A DNA stretch of 64,000 bases from Fibrobacter succinogenes (GCA_902762795.1 CACWPM010000009.1:1-64000); one strand, 5' to 3'; shown: positions 23,674-32,034, numbered from the stretch's first letter. Notes: generated by a model from the letters alone, not told the origin. Made by a program: numbers and translations.

Positions 23674-24615
23674 ATGAAAAAAAATTATAAGGCAGTGTTG
23701 TTTGGCAATGGCACTATGGGCGAACGTCATCGTATTTTTTTTGAAAAGACGGGTGTACGTTTTTTAAAAATTTTTGATTTGAAGGATTTGGATAATGACG
23801 GAAATGTCCATGCAACCTTGGTGGATGAATTTCTGGATTCCGAAAAGATCGATTTCGCGGTGATTGCGTCTCCGGCGACAACGCATTACCAATATGCAAA
23901 GCTCTGTCTTGAACGGAAAATTCCGGTATTCGTAGAAAAACCGCTTGCTACGGTGGGCGTGTGTGCTCAAGAATTGGTGGATTTGGCAGCTCGCAACGAA
24001 GTCACGCTTTTTGTGGCTCAGTCCGAGTGCTTTAATCCTGTGTTCCTAAATTTCCGGAAACATTTATTGACGGAACTTCATGCGATGAAAAATAATTCCC
24101 GCAGACTTGACGGGAAAAATGTGGGCCATGCCGAAGCTCCTATGCAACTGGAATTTCGTCGCGAACACAAGTATTCAGCGCGTTGCCGTGATGTAAACGC
24201 GGCTTTGGACTTGATGGTTCATGACTTGAGTCTTTGCCTTTCGATGTTCCGCTATGATGATTTGATGGTGTCAAAGTTTTCTCTTTCTAAAAATGGCGAT
24301 CGAGCGCAAATGCAAATCGATGTTGTAAAAGGAGAATTTGTTGGTACGATATTGAGTTTTGTCGTTGACAGAAATAGCAGTATCGACGTGCGGGCGGTGT
24401 CCGTGAAGTTTGCCTGTTATGCCGGTTATCCAGCCTCGGAATATTCAGTGAGCCTTGCACCGCATGATGAAAATGGCGAGGTCGTCCACATTTCTGATTC
24501 TCTCGAAAACGAGCACAAGTTCTTTTTGAAACTGATGGCAGGCGCCTGTTCCGAATGGGGAAGGCGTGCCGCGCAAAGTGCCGCCGACGCTGTAAAGCTT
24601 GCGACGATTCAATAA
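23674..24615 (+). CDS. Gfo/Idh/MocA-family oxidoreductase
   Basis: 313 residues. N-terminal Rossmann fold (YKAVLFGNGTMGERHRIFF, the GxGxxG variant GNGTMG), VIASPATTHYQYAKLCLE and the family signature VFVEKPLATV. The second half is the alpha/beta substrate domain (NAALDLMVHDLSLCL with the expected His in MVHDL). NAD(P)-dependent oxidation or reduction of a sugar or related compound is the family role; the substrate is unknown. I start at the ATG at 23674 (MKKNYKAV) because the upstream ATG at 23656 lacks an RBS and adds non-conserved residues. Convergent with glgP. Confidence 0.85.
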   Translation: MKKNYKAVLFGNGTMGERHRIFFEKTGVRFLKIFDLKDLDNDGNVHATLVDEFLDSEKIDFAVIASPATTHYQYAKLCLERKIPVFVEKPLATVGVCAQELVDLAARNEVTLFVAQSECFNPVFLNFRKHLLTELHAMKNNSRRLDGKNVGHAEAPMQLEFRREHKYSARCRDVNAALDLMVHDLSLCLSMFRYDDLMVSKFSLSKNGDRAQMQIDVVKGEFVGTILSFVVDRNSSIDVRAVSVKFACYAGYPASEYSVSLAPHDENGEVVHISDSLENEHKFFLKLMAGACSEWGRRAAQSAADAVKLATIQ

Positions 24616-24648
24616 AAAAATCCGCGACTCTCATCGCGGAACTTTTTT
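24614..24648 (+). terminator. Rho-independent terminator
   Basis: A 7-bp stem TCCGCGA/TCGCGGA at 24621-24640 with a 6-nt loop, A7 before and T6 after. Confidence 0.88.
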
Positions 24649-24653
24649 AAGGT

Positions 24654-24745
24654 TGTTGGTGTTAGGTTACAGGTTTTAGGTTTTTATAATCGCACCTTCG
24701 GTGCCAAACTGACCTAATACCTATCCCCTATAACCTGAAACCTAA
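24654..24745. repeat. Two facing heptad arrays between convergent genes
   Basis: Plus-strand TTGGTGT, TAGGTTA, CAGGTTT, TAGGTTT units at about 24656-24683. Minus-strand TAGGTTT, CAGGTTA, TAGGGGA, TAGGTAT units at about 24714-24743, starting 1 base after the glgP stop. A short non-repeat core lies between them. Confidence 0.75.
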
Positions 24746-27220
24746 TTACAACTTAATGCTGCATGGCTTGGCGTTCCAGATTTCTTCGGCGTACTGCTTA
24801 ATCGTACGGTCAGAGCTGAACTTGCCCATGCGAGCGACGTTGAGGATAGCCATTTCGGCCCAGTGCTTCTTGTCCTGGTATGCTTCGGCAACCTTCTTCT
24901 GCATATCCACGTAGCTGCGGAAGTCTGCGCAGAGCATGTACGGGTCATGCGACAAGAGCTTTTCAGCAATGTGCTTGAAGGTTTCCGGATGGTCGGGGCT
25001 GAAGAAGCCGGAAGCGATGAGGTCGATCACGCGGCGGAGATCGTCATCCTTCTCGTAGAAGTCGCGCGGACGGTAACCCTTGGCGAGGAGGTCCGTCACT
25101 TCTTCAACGGTGAGGCCGAAGATAAAGATGTTCTCGTCGCCGACTTCTTCCTTCATTTCCACGTTGGCGCCATCGAGCGTACCAATCGTGAGTGCGCCGT
25201 TCAAAGCGAACTTCATGTTGCCCGTGCCCGAAGCTTCGGTACCGGCGGTAGAAATTTGTTCGGAAAGGTCTGCTGCCGGGATGATCTTTTCGGCGAAAGA
25301 CACGCGGTAGTTCTCGAGGAACACCATCTTGAGCTTGCCCTTGCATGCCGGATCTGCGTCGATGATAGAAGCCACAGCGTTAGCAAGACGGATGATCTGC
25401 TTAGCCATCCAGTAACCCGGAGCGGACTTACCACCGATCATGATGGTGCGCGGCATGATTTCCTTGCCGTCCTTCACTTGGATGTAAAGGTGGATGGCGT
25501 GGAGGATGTTCAAGAGCTGGCGCTTGTATTCGTGAATACGCTTGACCTGCACATCGAAGAACGTGTTGGTATCGACGTCCACATTCTGCGTTGCCTTGAG
25601 GTACTTGGCGAGGCGTTCCTTGTTCTGCTTCTTGACTGCCATGAATGCCTTTTGGAATTCGGCGTCCTTTGCGAACTTTTCGAGCTTCTTCAGGTCGTCC
25701 AAATCCTTGACCCAGGATTCGCCAATCTTGGAAGAGATGAGCTCGGACATGGCGGGGTTCGCCTTGCGGACCCAGCGACGCGGCGTCACGCCGTTCGTCT
25801 TGTTGTTGAACTTTTCAGGCCACAGTTCGTAGAAGTCCTTGAAGAGCGTCGTCTTGAGGAGGTCGGAGTGGAGCGCTGCCACGCCGTTCACGGCGAACGA
25901 ACCCACGATGGAGAGGTATGCCATGCGGACCATCTTGCAGCCGCCTTCTTCGATAAGGCTCATGCGGGCGAGACGAGCGTTGTCGCCCGGCCACTTCATG
26001 GAGACCATGCGGAGGAAACGTGCGTTGATTTCGTAAATAATTTGGAGGTGACGCGGCAAAAGCTTTTCGAACAAGCTGACCGGCCACTTTTCAAGAGCTT
26101 CCGGCATGAGCGTGTGGTTTGTGTAGGCGAACGTGTGCGTCACGATGTCCCAAGCTTCGTCCCATTCGAGATTTTCGATGTCAAGGAGGATGCGCATCAT
26201 TTCGGCGATGGAGATAGCCGGGTGCGTATCGTTCAACTGGATGGCGACCTTTTCCGGGAAGAGCTTCCAGTCGTTGTTGTGGAGCTTCTTGAAGCGCTTG
26301 ATGATATCCTGCAAAGAAGCGGAGCAGAGGAAGTACTGCTGCTTGAGGCGCAGTTCCTTACCGTTCATGGAAGAGTCGTTCGGATACAGAACCTTCGAAA
26401 TCGTTTCGGAAAGTTCCATGTCCTGCACGGCAGCGATGTAGTCACCGTTGTTGAAATAGCTGAGGCCGAAGTCGTCGGCGGACTTCGCGCTCCAGAGGCG
26501 GAGGTTGTTCACCGTGTTGTTCTTGTAACCCGGAATCGGCGTGTCGTAGGGGAGGGCGAGCACGTAGTCCTTCGTTTCCCAACGGTTGCGGAGGCGACCG
26601 TTTTCATCCATCCAGCTCACGACGTAACCGTAGAATGGCACCTTGATGGCGTTTGCCGGGCGGGCGATTTCCCACGGGTTCGGGAGGCGCAGCCAGTTAT
26701 CCGGCTGTTCTTCCTGTTCGCCATTCACGATTTTCTGGCTGAACATACCGTATTCGTAGCGGATCCCCATACCGGTAGCCGGGAGTTCGAGCGTTGCCAT
26801 GGAGTCGAGGAAGCAAGCGGCAAGGCGGCCAAGACCACCGTTACCGAGACCTGCATCGACTTCCTGTTCGCGGAGTTCTTCGAGCGTCATGCCGATTTCA
26901 TCGAGTGCTTCCGTAACAGCGCTTTCGACGTCGAGGTTCAACACGGAGTTGCCGAGCGTACGGCCAATCAAGAACTCGAGAGATAAGTAATAGACGCGCT
27001 TGACGTCTTTTTCGTAATAGGTGTTCTGCGTCTTGATCCAGCGGTCGACAAGACGGTCACGCACGGCGTATGCAACGGCGAGGAACTTTTCATGGTCCGT
27101 CACCGTGTATTTGCTGCGGGCGAGCGTGTGGTGGATGTGGTCGGTGAATGCTTTGCGGAATGCTTCCGCATCGGTGCCGAGCACGGTAATATCACTTGCG
27201 TTCTTGGTTGTTTTTGCCAT
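24746..27220 (-). CDS. glgP: Glycogen/maltodextrin phosphorylase
   Basis: Releases glucose-1-phosphate from alpha-1,4-glucans with phosphate; PLP enzyme, cytoplasmic. 824 residues, the usual size. Recognisable: RVYYLSLEFLIGRTLGN, DAGLGNGGLGRLAACFLDS, the active-site loop LNDTHPAI, RMAYLSIVGSFAVNGVAALH, the NKTNGVTPRRW motif, and the PLP-lysine site EASGTGNMKFALNGALTIGT. It belongs to glycogen turnover, which is prominent in Fibrobacter. AAGCAGGTTAGATT precedes the ATG. It stands alone. The long antisense ORF opposite it is a codon-bias shadow. Confidence 0.96.
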   Translation of the reverse strand: MAKTTKNASDITVLGTDAEAFRKAFTDHIHHTLARSKYTVTDHEKFLAVAYAVRDRLVDRWIKTQNTYYEKDVKRVYYLSLEFLIGRTLGNSVLNLDVESAVTEALDEIGMTLEELREQEVDAGLGNGGLGRLAACFLDSMATLELPATGMGIRYEYGMFSQKIVNGEQEEQPDNWLRLPNPWEIARPANAIKVPFYGYVVSWMDENGRLRNRWETKDYVLALPYDTPIPGYKNNTVNNLRLWSAKSADDFGLSYFNNGDYIAAVQDMELSETISKVLYPNDSSMNGKELRLKQQYFLCSASLQDIIKRFKKLHNNDWKLFPEKVAIQLNDTHPAISIAEMMRILLDIENLEWDEAWDIVTHTFAYTNHTLMPEALEKWPVSLFEKLLPRHLQIIYEINARFLRMVSMKWPGDNARLARMSLIEEGGCKMVRMAYLSIVGSFAVNGVAALHSDLLKTTLFKDFYELWPEKFNNKTNGVTPRRWVRKANPAMSELISSKIGESWVKDLDDLKKLEKFAKDAEFQKAFMAVKKQNKERLAKYLKATQNVDVDTNTFFDVQVKRIHEYKRQLLNILHAIHLYIQVKDGKEIMPRTIMIGGKSAPGYWMAKQIIRLANAVASIIDADPACKGKLKMVFLENYRVSFAEKIIPAADLSEQISTAGTEASGTGNMKFALNGALTIGTLDGANVEMKEEVGDENIFIFGLTVEEVTDLLAKGYRPRDFYEKDDDLRRVIDLIASGFFSPDHPETFKHIAEKLLSHDPYMLCADFRSYVDMQKKVAEAYQDKKHWAEMAILNVARMGKFSSDRTIKQYAEEIWNAKPCSIKL

Positions 27221-27535
27221 AAATCTAACCTGCTTGGTGTTGATTATTTAACCCAATGAAAGTTTAGAAATTTTTACGAGATTTGCAATACATGGGTCCC
27301 GTAAATTTCGCCATGTTTCAATAGGCGCTAGTGATTTTTTGCACATGCGCTTACAATCTTTGGAAAAGAGAACTCTGTTGTTTTTCAACAACTGTAAATT
27401 TTTTGAAATCTATGTGCGGAATGGCTACGTAAAAAAGAAAATGCCCTACTCCTGCCCCTGCGAACTTGAACGATTCTCGCTACGCCAGTGGCCGAGTAGA
27501 GTTTTGCTTTTAGGACAACGTCTTTCTTTCAGTTA
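27221..27535. other. Gene-free spacer between glgP start and the 27536 lipoprotein end
   Basis: About 315 bases. It must hold the glgP promoter and the 3' end of the lipoprotein transcript. A GTTG/CAAC hairpin lies at about 27376-27391. On the minus strand CTACTC/GAGTAG brackets a GC-richer loop at about 27451-27500 followed by a T-rich run, a possible weak terminator. No ORF with coding character. Confidence 0.4.
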
Positions 27536-29023
27536 TTACTTCTGTAACAGGTACAATGCGGAAAGCCAGGCGTGCAAACGTTCCCAGTCGTTGTCATCGG
27601 ATTGAACGATTGTGCTTGGACTGAGCGAAAAGACTGTTAAATTTTTAAGTTTGTTATTGCCCATGGTGAAGCCGGGAATTGTTCTGTTAAAATTTATTTT
27701 AATGTTGTTTTCTTTGTCTATATTCCCGTCTTTGGCGATTACAATATGATTCGATTTTATGAATAACGTAAAATAATGGCGCTTGCCGTCTAAAATATTT
27801 GTGCAGAAAGTGTCGTTTGTCGTATAGTAGCTGTGCTCGTGTGTGCTATCCGTCGAATCTCTGCGGTAAAAATTTGTACAAAGATTGCCCATTTGGAGGT
27901 TGATTTTTAAATCTAACCTGACATCGTTATGAAACATTTCTAATAAAGTTGTGTCGTCCACATCTAAGTTTTTTTTGTCGATGCTAATCCAGAAACCAAT
28001 TGCAAAACTGTTTTCCTGCGGTATTTCAAAATGGTCATGGGTTTTGCTTTTTACATTCATTTGGGGTTCGGTTTCGGCGATTGATTTCAAGATTTGTTTG
28101 GGCTCGTAAAGAGAATCGGTTGAGGCTACAGTGAAATTGTATGTTCCAACATCGATGTTCGGGATGACTGTCAGGTAGCGGTCGCCGTTTTTGTCGTTTT
28201 CGACTTTATAGAGCGCAAGAGTGTCTCCCTTGTCGCTTAATAGAACCGGATTTTTGACGTTCGTGTTGAGTGTAATGGGGACAATCATGGAATCGAGCGT
28301 CTTGTTGCCGTTTAGCTTTTGGGCTTCGCTCATTACGTCTTTCGATATGGAAACAGAAATTTGAGTCGGTGAAATTTCGAGCTTTTCTCCGGGCGTAAAA
28401 TCCCACTTGACGTTTCTTGTCGAGGTGTCGCGATTTGCGCCCTTGATGAGCGTGATGTTCGTGAATTCCGTCGGCGGAATTTCACTGAGTGTTGCTGTTC
28501 CTGCCTTGACGTTTTTTTCGTCAATGCCGATGCAGTTGAGCGTGCCCGTGATGCAAAGCGTGTCGCCCTTGTCGAGTGCGTAAGTGCTGAGCGAAATTTC
28601 GAGGCTTGCGTTTTTTTCGAGGCTGGTCTCGGGCTTGAGCTTTTGCGTGTTTGTTTTGTCGTCTTCGATGGTAATTGTCTGGTAGCCGGATTGCGTACGT
28701 TCCGTGTTGCTGATCTGCAGCGCGTAGTCACCGGCGGATACGCTGTCTATCGTGTACTTGCCCGCGTCATCAGTGGTTGCGGTCTTGATGGGCGCCATGC
28801 GGGCGGCAATGTGGGTTGAAGAAATGAGGTTCACCTTTGCGCTGGGGACTGGCTTTCCATTTTCGTTCTTGACGATTCCCTCGATTCTTGCGATTGTTGT
28901 GCCGGATTCGGTTTCGGTAAGTACGCCGGCATGGTTCTCGTCGGAACAGGCGGTGAAATATGTGCAAAATATCGCTGCAAGGGCGAAATTCCCCACGATT
29001 TTTAAAGTGTTGAAGTTCATCAT
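27536..29023 (-). CDS. Surface lipoprotein with carboxypeptidase-regulatory and LamG-like domains
   Basis: 495 residues. The signal peptide ends with lipobox FTAC (SDENH after the Cys). Residues ~48-120 form a carboxypeptidase-regulatory-like Ig fold (IEGIVKNENGKPVPSAKVNL then DDAGKYTIDSVSAGDYALQI). A middle region of beta strands follows, and a C-terminal ~170-residue concanavalin/LamG-like sandwich (FAIGFWISIDKKNL, GKRHYFTLFIKSNHIVIAKDG, then a final WERLHAWLSALYLL). The start overlaps the stop of the DUF4423 regulator by 4 bp, so the two are translationally coupled. It is probably a surface-binding protein whose expression follows that regulator. Confidence 0.72.
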   Translation of the reverse strand: MMNFNTLKIVGNFALAAIFCTYFTACSDENHAGVLTETESGTTIARIEGIVKNENGKPVPSAKVNLISSTHIAARMAPIKTATTDDAGKYTIDSVSAGDYALQISNTERTQSGYQTITIEDDKTNTQKLKPETSLEKNASLEISLSTYALDKGDTLCITGTLNCIGIDEKNVKAGTATLSEIPPTEFTNITLIKGANRDTSTRNVKWDFTPGEKLEISPTQISVSISKDVMSEAQKLNGNKTLDSMIVPITLNTNVKNPVLLSDKGDTLALYKVENDKNGDRYLTVIPNIDVGTYNFTVASTDSLYEPKQILKSIAETEPQMNVKSKTHDHFEIPQENSFAIGFWISIDKKNLDVDDTTLLEMFHNDVRLDLKINLQMGNLCTNFYRRDSTDSTHEHSYYTTNDTFCTNILDGKRHYFTLFIKSNHIVIAKDGNIDKENNIKINFNRTIPGFTMGNNKLKNLTVFSLSPSTIVQSDDNDWERLHAWLSALYLLQK

Positions 29024-29859
29024 GCTTTCACCTCCGGATCGAGGTTTGAGAACAGGTGCAGGTTCATTTGATAAACGCCGCTAGCTTTTTCGTTGTCTTC
29101 GCTGATGATGCGTCTTGCCTTGGTCTTGAATTCCTGGAGCTCGGCTTCAAGTTTTTGGTAGGCTGTATCTGAGATGCTGAACGTGAGTGTGCTCATGACG
29201 GTGGGCATCTTGGGGCGTGTGATGAGTGCCTGCTTTGAAAGTTCAAAACATTGTAATTGATATTGTTTGATCAGTTCTGCGTTGTTGTAAGGGCCGCTGG
29301 ATATGGATTCCCTCGTGGGTTTCCAAAATCCCTGTTCGTTCTTGCGTGCAAGTCCGAGCTTTTCTAGAAGGGCTAGCGAGTCCTTGAGCTTCCCGAGCGG
29401 AACTTTCGGAAAGATTCTTTTTTGTACAGGAGTCAAGTCGTCTGTTACGTCCATAGCGTCAAGAATAGCGAACATGGCGCTATGGTACCAATGGTTGTAA
29501 TATTCGTAAGTGTTCGAATCGAGGATGTGTTGCGGGTTTGGATGCAGGTGTAAAAGTTCTTCCATGGCGGAACTGCGGACCGAATCCGTCTTTGCCTGGT
29601 CGAGTTTGACCATGGTCTCGAAGTATTTTGCGGCTTTTTTGTTGAGGCCAAGGACTTCGATGAATTTCGCTGTCATGCGGGGGCTGACTTTTTTCCCTCT
29701 GAGAACATCGGCAAAATAACTTCGCGTCTTGGGAAGGCCTAGCATGTTGCAAATCCCGGTACGGGTGAACTCAGGGTCGGTCTGGACCCTGGCTGCCTGG
29801 TATTCTTCCAAGTACTTGCGAAAGTGCGTAAATTGATAAATGTCGATATAGTTTTCCAC
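29020..29859 (-). CDS. TIGR02147/DUF4423-family putative transcriptional regulator
   Basis: Fibrobacter paralogous family TIGR02147. Visible: IDIYQFTHFRKYLEEYQAAR at the N-terminus, a helix-turn-helix-like region with the family pattern RSYFADVLRGKKVSPR, LGLNKKAAKYFETMVKLDQA, and the DUF4423 block YEYYNHWYHSAMFAILDAM. About 279 residues from the GTG at 29859, which matches the usual family start just before the DIYQFTHFRKYL block. An in-frame ATG at 29916 would add 19 hydrophobic residues and has no RBS. AGGAG lies very close to the GTG, so the start is uncertain. Probably a DNA-binding regulator of the coupled lipoprotein or of itself. Confidence 0.75.
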   Translation of the reverse strand: MENYIDIYQFTHFRKYLEEYQAARVQTDPEFTRTGICNMLGLPKTRSYFADVLRGKKVSPRMTAKFIEVLGLNKKAAKYFETMVKLDQAKTDSVRSSAMEELLHLHPNPQHILDSNTYEYYNHWYHSAMFAILDAMDVTDDLTPVQKRIFPKVPLGKLKDSLALLEKLGLARKNEQGFWKPTRESISSGPYNNAELIKQYQLQCFELSKQALITRPKMPTVMSTLTFSISDTAYQKLEAELQEFKTKARRIISEDNEKASGVYQMNLHLFSNLDPEVKA

Positions 29860-29878
29860 GACTCCTAATATAATATTT

Positions 29879-29898
29879 GTGAGAACTATTGTGAGAAC
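29879..29898. promoter_or_regulatory. Direct-repeat operator candidate upstream of the DUF4423 regulator
   Basis: GTGAGAAC is repeated at 29879-29886 and 29891-29898, a 12-bp period, 20 bases before the proposed GTG start and next to a TATTATATT stretch. A direct repeat here could be an autoregulatory site. Confidence 0.4.
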
Positions 29899-29959
29899 AT
29901 TTTTTATTATCTCCATGAAAATGTGATTTCTATCGTGGAAAGCTGAAAAATGCGGAGGC

Positions 29960-30347
29960 GCACCTATGCAGGTATGTTTATTGAGGCGTACCTATAAAAG
30001 TGTCGTTTTACCTTTATTTATAGGTGCTATTATGGAATTTAGAGTGTGAAATAGTCTAAACATTGCGGGTGGGTACCTATAAATTTTGCAAAATGGTCGA
30101 TTTATAGGTATTCAATACCCAGATTTTGAATAAACTATGCAAATTACGGCTGGAAAATCGCCAGTAGGTACCTATAAAAATGATGTTTTCCCTCTGTTTA
30201 TAGGTACTGCTAGGAAAAATTGAACGTAAAAAGTTCTAAAAAGCGCGAATGAGTACCTATAAATCCTAAAAAAAGAGCGTCTTATAGGTACGCCTGGGCA
30301 AAAATGCACTTTAAAAGTACCAAAGAATTGATTTTGTGTTACTTTGA
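29960..30347. repeat. Array of four inverted-repeat units with 180-bp higher-order period
   Basis: Each unit has a left arm ACCTATA and a right arm TATAGGT with 21-22 bases between them. Left arms start at 29990, 30075, 30170 and 30255; right arms at 30019, 30103, 30199 and 30283. Units 1-2 are repeated as units 3-4 with a period of exactly 180 bp (left arms), and the whole 180-bp segment is about two-thirds identical between copies. Each unit would form a ~10-bp A/T-rich hairpin. A half-size palindrome (ACCTAT..AGGTAT) precedes the array at 29962. Not CRISPR-like: no constant spacer size and no cas genes. Confidence 0.75.
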
Positions 30348-30368
30348 CGTCTATTTTGCCATACTGAG

Positions 30369-30390
30369 AATGATAACTGTGATTATCATT
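30369..30390. promoter_or_regulatory. 22-bp perfect palindromic site
   Basis: AATGATAA-CTGTGA-TTATCATT. The arms resemble Fur-family half sites (TGATAA/TTATCA), but the spacer is 6 bp where the Fur 7-1-7 box has 3 between these hexamers. No gene start lies within 400 bases on the plus strand. Confidence 0.4.
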
Positions 30391-30477
30391 GATTATTAGT
30401 ACTCTGCTCGTACCTTACAATTTCAAAAGTTCGTGGTTCGACGGGCTTACCAACCATAAACGTTTCCATACCGCAAG

Positions 30478-30511
30478 ACTTTACTGGATCCTTCGCATTG
30501 CTCAGGATGAC
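30478..30511. repeat. Dispersed intergenic repeat (ACTGGATCCTTCGC..GCTCAGGATGAC type)
   Basis: This 34-base stretch differs at one position from 61068-61101, which lies inside the PHP-domain gene. Degenerate relatives occur near 1450-1510 and 55990-56040. A second imperfect copy of the CTTCGTTCGAGGATGAC type follows at about 30555-30582. Confidence 0.8.
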
Positions 30512-30590
30512 TGTGTGCGGGACGCTCGCCTTGGAGCATACTCGCCATTTGAGGTCGTCCCTCACTTCGTTCGAGGATGACTCCGTCCTT

Positions 30591-30615
30591 CCTACCGCCT
30601 ACTTCCTACTGCCTA
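30591..30615 (-). repeat. TAGGNNN heptad array
   Basis: CCTA at 30591, 30598, 30605 and 30612, exact 7-bp period, nearly the same sequence as the recF array. Confidence 0.85.
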
Positions 30616-30713
30616 CTATTTACTAACCACTGACCATTTCTTATTTTTTTATTGCATTTGGAAAATGGTGCGTGCCTGATGCGAAAAACAGCTTTTTCCG
30701 AAAGCTCCCACTG

Positions 30714-30745
30714 CCTACTTCTTACTTCCTACTTCCTACTTCCTA
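30714..30745 (-). repeat. TAGGNNN heptad array just before the nuo promoter region
   Basis: CCTA/CTTA at 30714, 30721, 30728, 30735 and 30742, exact 7-bp period, ending 12 bases before the candidate -10 of nuoB. Confidence 0.85.
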
Positions 30746-30756
30746 TTATTAAATTT

Positions 30757-30766
30757 CTATCTTTTG
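30757..30766 (+). promoter_or_regulatory. Candidate -10 element of the nuo operon
   Basis: CTATCTTTTG, 26 bases before the nuoB start codon, identical to the string at 10295-10304. Confidence 0.5.
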
Positions 30767-30791
30767 CCGCGAAATTTATGAGGTAACTCCT

Positions 30792-31427
30792 ATGGGTAAT
30801 GAGGCAGAAAAGCCGAATATCATTACGTCCTCGCTTGACTTTTTGGTCAACTGGGGGCGCTCTAATTCGTTGTGGCCGTTCCCTTACGGTACGGCTTGTT
30901 GTGCAATTGAATTCATGAGTACGGAAGTGGGTCGTTACGACCTTTCACGTATCGGTTCTGAATATGTGCGTTTTACGCCGCGTCAGTCCGATGTGCTGCT
31001 TGTTGCAGGTACGATTACTTACAAACAGGCTCCGATTTTAAAGCGCATCTACGAACAGATGGCTGAACCCCGCTGGGTGATTGCCATGGGTGCATGCGCA
31101 AGCTCTGGTGGTTTCTATGACTGCTACTGCACGGTGCCCGGTATCGACCACATTATCCCGGTGGATGTGTATATCGGCGGTTGTCCTCCGCGTCCGGAAG
31201 CCTTCTTCGATGCAATGTTTGACTTGCAGAAGAAGGTTAAAGATGAATCCTTCATGAAGCAGCGTGCCGAAAGCATCAAGGACCAGCTTGAAATGATCAA
31301 GGCGAAGACTGCCGAAGCCAAGCGTGAAACCGCTGCTTGCGTTCGCGAAAAGATTGTGGACGTGAAGGATTTCATGAAAGAAAAACAACAAGATTTTGTA
31401 AAGAAAGCCCAGTTCTGGAAGGAGTAG
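30792..31427 (+). CDS. nuoB: NADH-quinone oxidoreductase subunit B
   Basis: Peripheral-arm subunit that holds cluster N2, the last Fe-S cluster before quinone. Cys ligands are visible: the CC pair in GTACCAIEFMS, the Cys in GACASSGGFYDCYC and the Cys in YIGGCPPRPEAF. Core length matches the family. An extra C-terminal tail of ~45 residues (from DESFMKQRAESIKDQLEM) is charged and helical, probably a coiled coil. GAGGTAACTCCT precedes the ATG. First gene of a 13-gene operon that lacks nuoA. Confidence 0.96.
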   Translation: MGNEAEKPNIITSSLDFLVNWGRSNSLWPFPYGTACCAIEFMSTEVGRYDLSRIGSEYVRFTPRQSDVLLVAGTITYKQAPILKRIYEQMAEPRWVIAMGACASSGGFYDCYCTVPGIDHIIPVDVYIGGCPPRPEAFFDAMFDLQKKVKDESFMKQRAESIKDQLEMIKAKTAEAKRETAACVREKIVDVKDFMKEKQQDFVKKAQFWKE

Positions 31428-31431
31428 AAGA

Positions 31432-32034
31432 ATGACTGTTGAAGAAATCTTCGCTGCCCTTGAAGAAAAGTTCGGCGTAAAGCGCGAAATGCATGACAAG
31501 TGGGGCGTGACGGCAATCGTCTCTGCTTCTTATCTGCATAACGTTGTCCAGTTCCTCAAGGATGAAACCGGCATCAAGTTCGATATGCTCGTGGATATTG
31601 CCGGTATCGACTACTTGACTTACCCGAACCACGAGGGTCCGCGCTATGCGGTCGCCTATGCTTTCAAGAGCATGGAGAATCCGGGGGCCCGCATCCGTCT
31701 GAAGGTGCTGGTTTCCGAAGAAGACCTCAAGGTGCCGACGATTAGCGACCTCTATGCGAACGCCAACTGGTACGAACGCGAAGTCTATGACTTGTTCGGT
31801 ATCGTTTTCCAGGGGCATCCGGACCTCCGCCGCCTGTTGAACCACGTTGAATTTGTCGGCCATCCGCTCCGCAAGGATTACCCTGCCCAGAAGCGCCAGT
31901 GGCTTTCGACGAACGACTACCTGCTTCCGGAACTTGAAAAGCGTCTCGAAACTCTCGGCTACCGAGTTGTTCAACGTTCTAAGGAAGTGGAAACGAACGA
32001 CAATGAATTTCTGGAAGGGAGTATCAAGGCATGA
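31432..32034 (+). CDS. nuoC: NADH-quinone oxidoreductase subunit C
   Basis: 30 kDa-type subunit, 200 residues, separate from NuoD (not fused as in E. coli). The signature YEREVYDLFGIVFQGHPDLRRLL and HPLRKDYP are present. It sits on the peripheral arm near the quinone site with NuoD. AAGGAGTAGAAG precedes the ATG. Its 3' end overlaps nuoD by 4 bp. Confidence 0.95.
   Translation: MTVEEIFAALEEKFGVKREMHDKWGVTAIVSASYLHNVVQFLKDETGIKFDMLVDIAGIDYLTYPNHEGPRYAVAYAFKSMENPGARIRLKVLVSEEDLKVPTISDLYANANWYEREVYDLFGIVFQGHPDLRRLLNHVEFVGHPLRKDYPAQKRQWLSTNDYLLPELEKRLETLGYRVVQRSKEVETNDNEFLEGSIKA

Noticed and set aside
23581-23676. Possible 31-residue leader ORF (MVKKVLSMELMMVDYDL...) overlapping the oxidoreductase start
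   Set aside because: It overlaps the next start as ATGA, which is suggestive, but it has no RBS and no coding pattern that I can support.
24863-26986. 707-codon plus-strand ORF opposite glgP
   Set aside because: It is the antisense of a highly conserved phosphorylase gene. Its composition is what reversed codons with biased third positions give (His/Glu/Val/Leu-rich), and it has no RBS or motif.
27339-27605. 88-codon ORF between glgP and the lipoprotein gene
   Set aside because: Overlaps the end of the lipoprotein gene on the other strand; no RBS and no coding character.
29960-30300. CRISPR array
   Set aside because: The repeated elements are short inverted arms in four pairs, repeat-to-repeat distances alternate 85/95 bp, and the segments between them are themselves related. 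No cas genes lie in the window.
30369-30390. Canonical Fur box
   Set aside because: The half sites fit, but the spacer is 3 bp too long for the 7-1-7 box and no iron gene is adjacent.
30389-30580. 63-codon ORF before the nuo operon
   Set aside because: It is composed of a dispersed repeat (30478-30511) and flanking spacer, with no RBS; the repeat alone accounts for its protein-like stretch.
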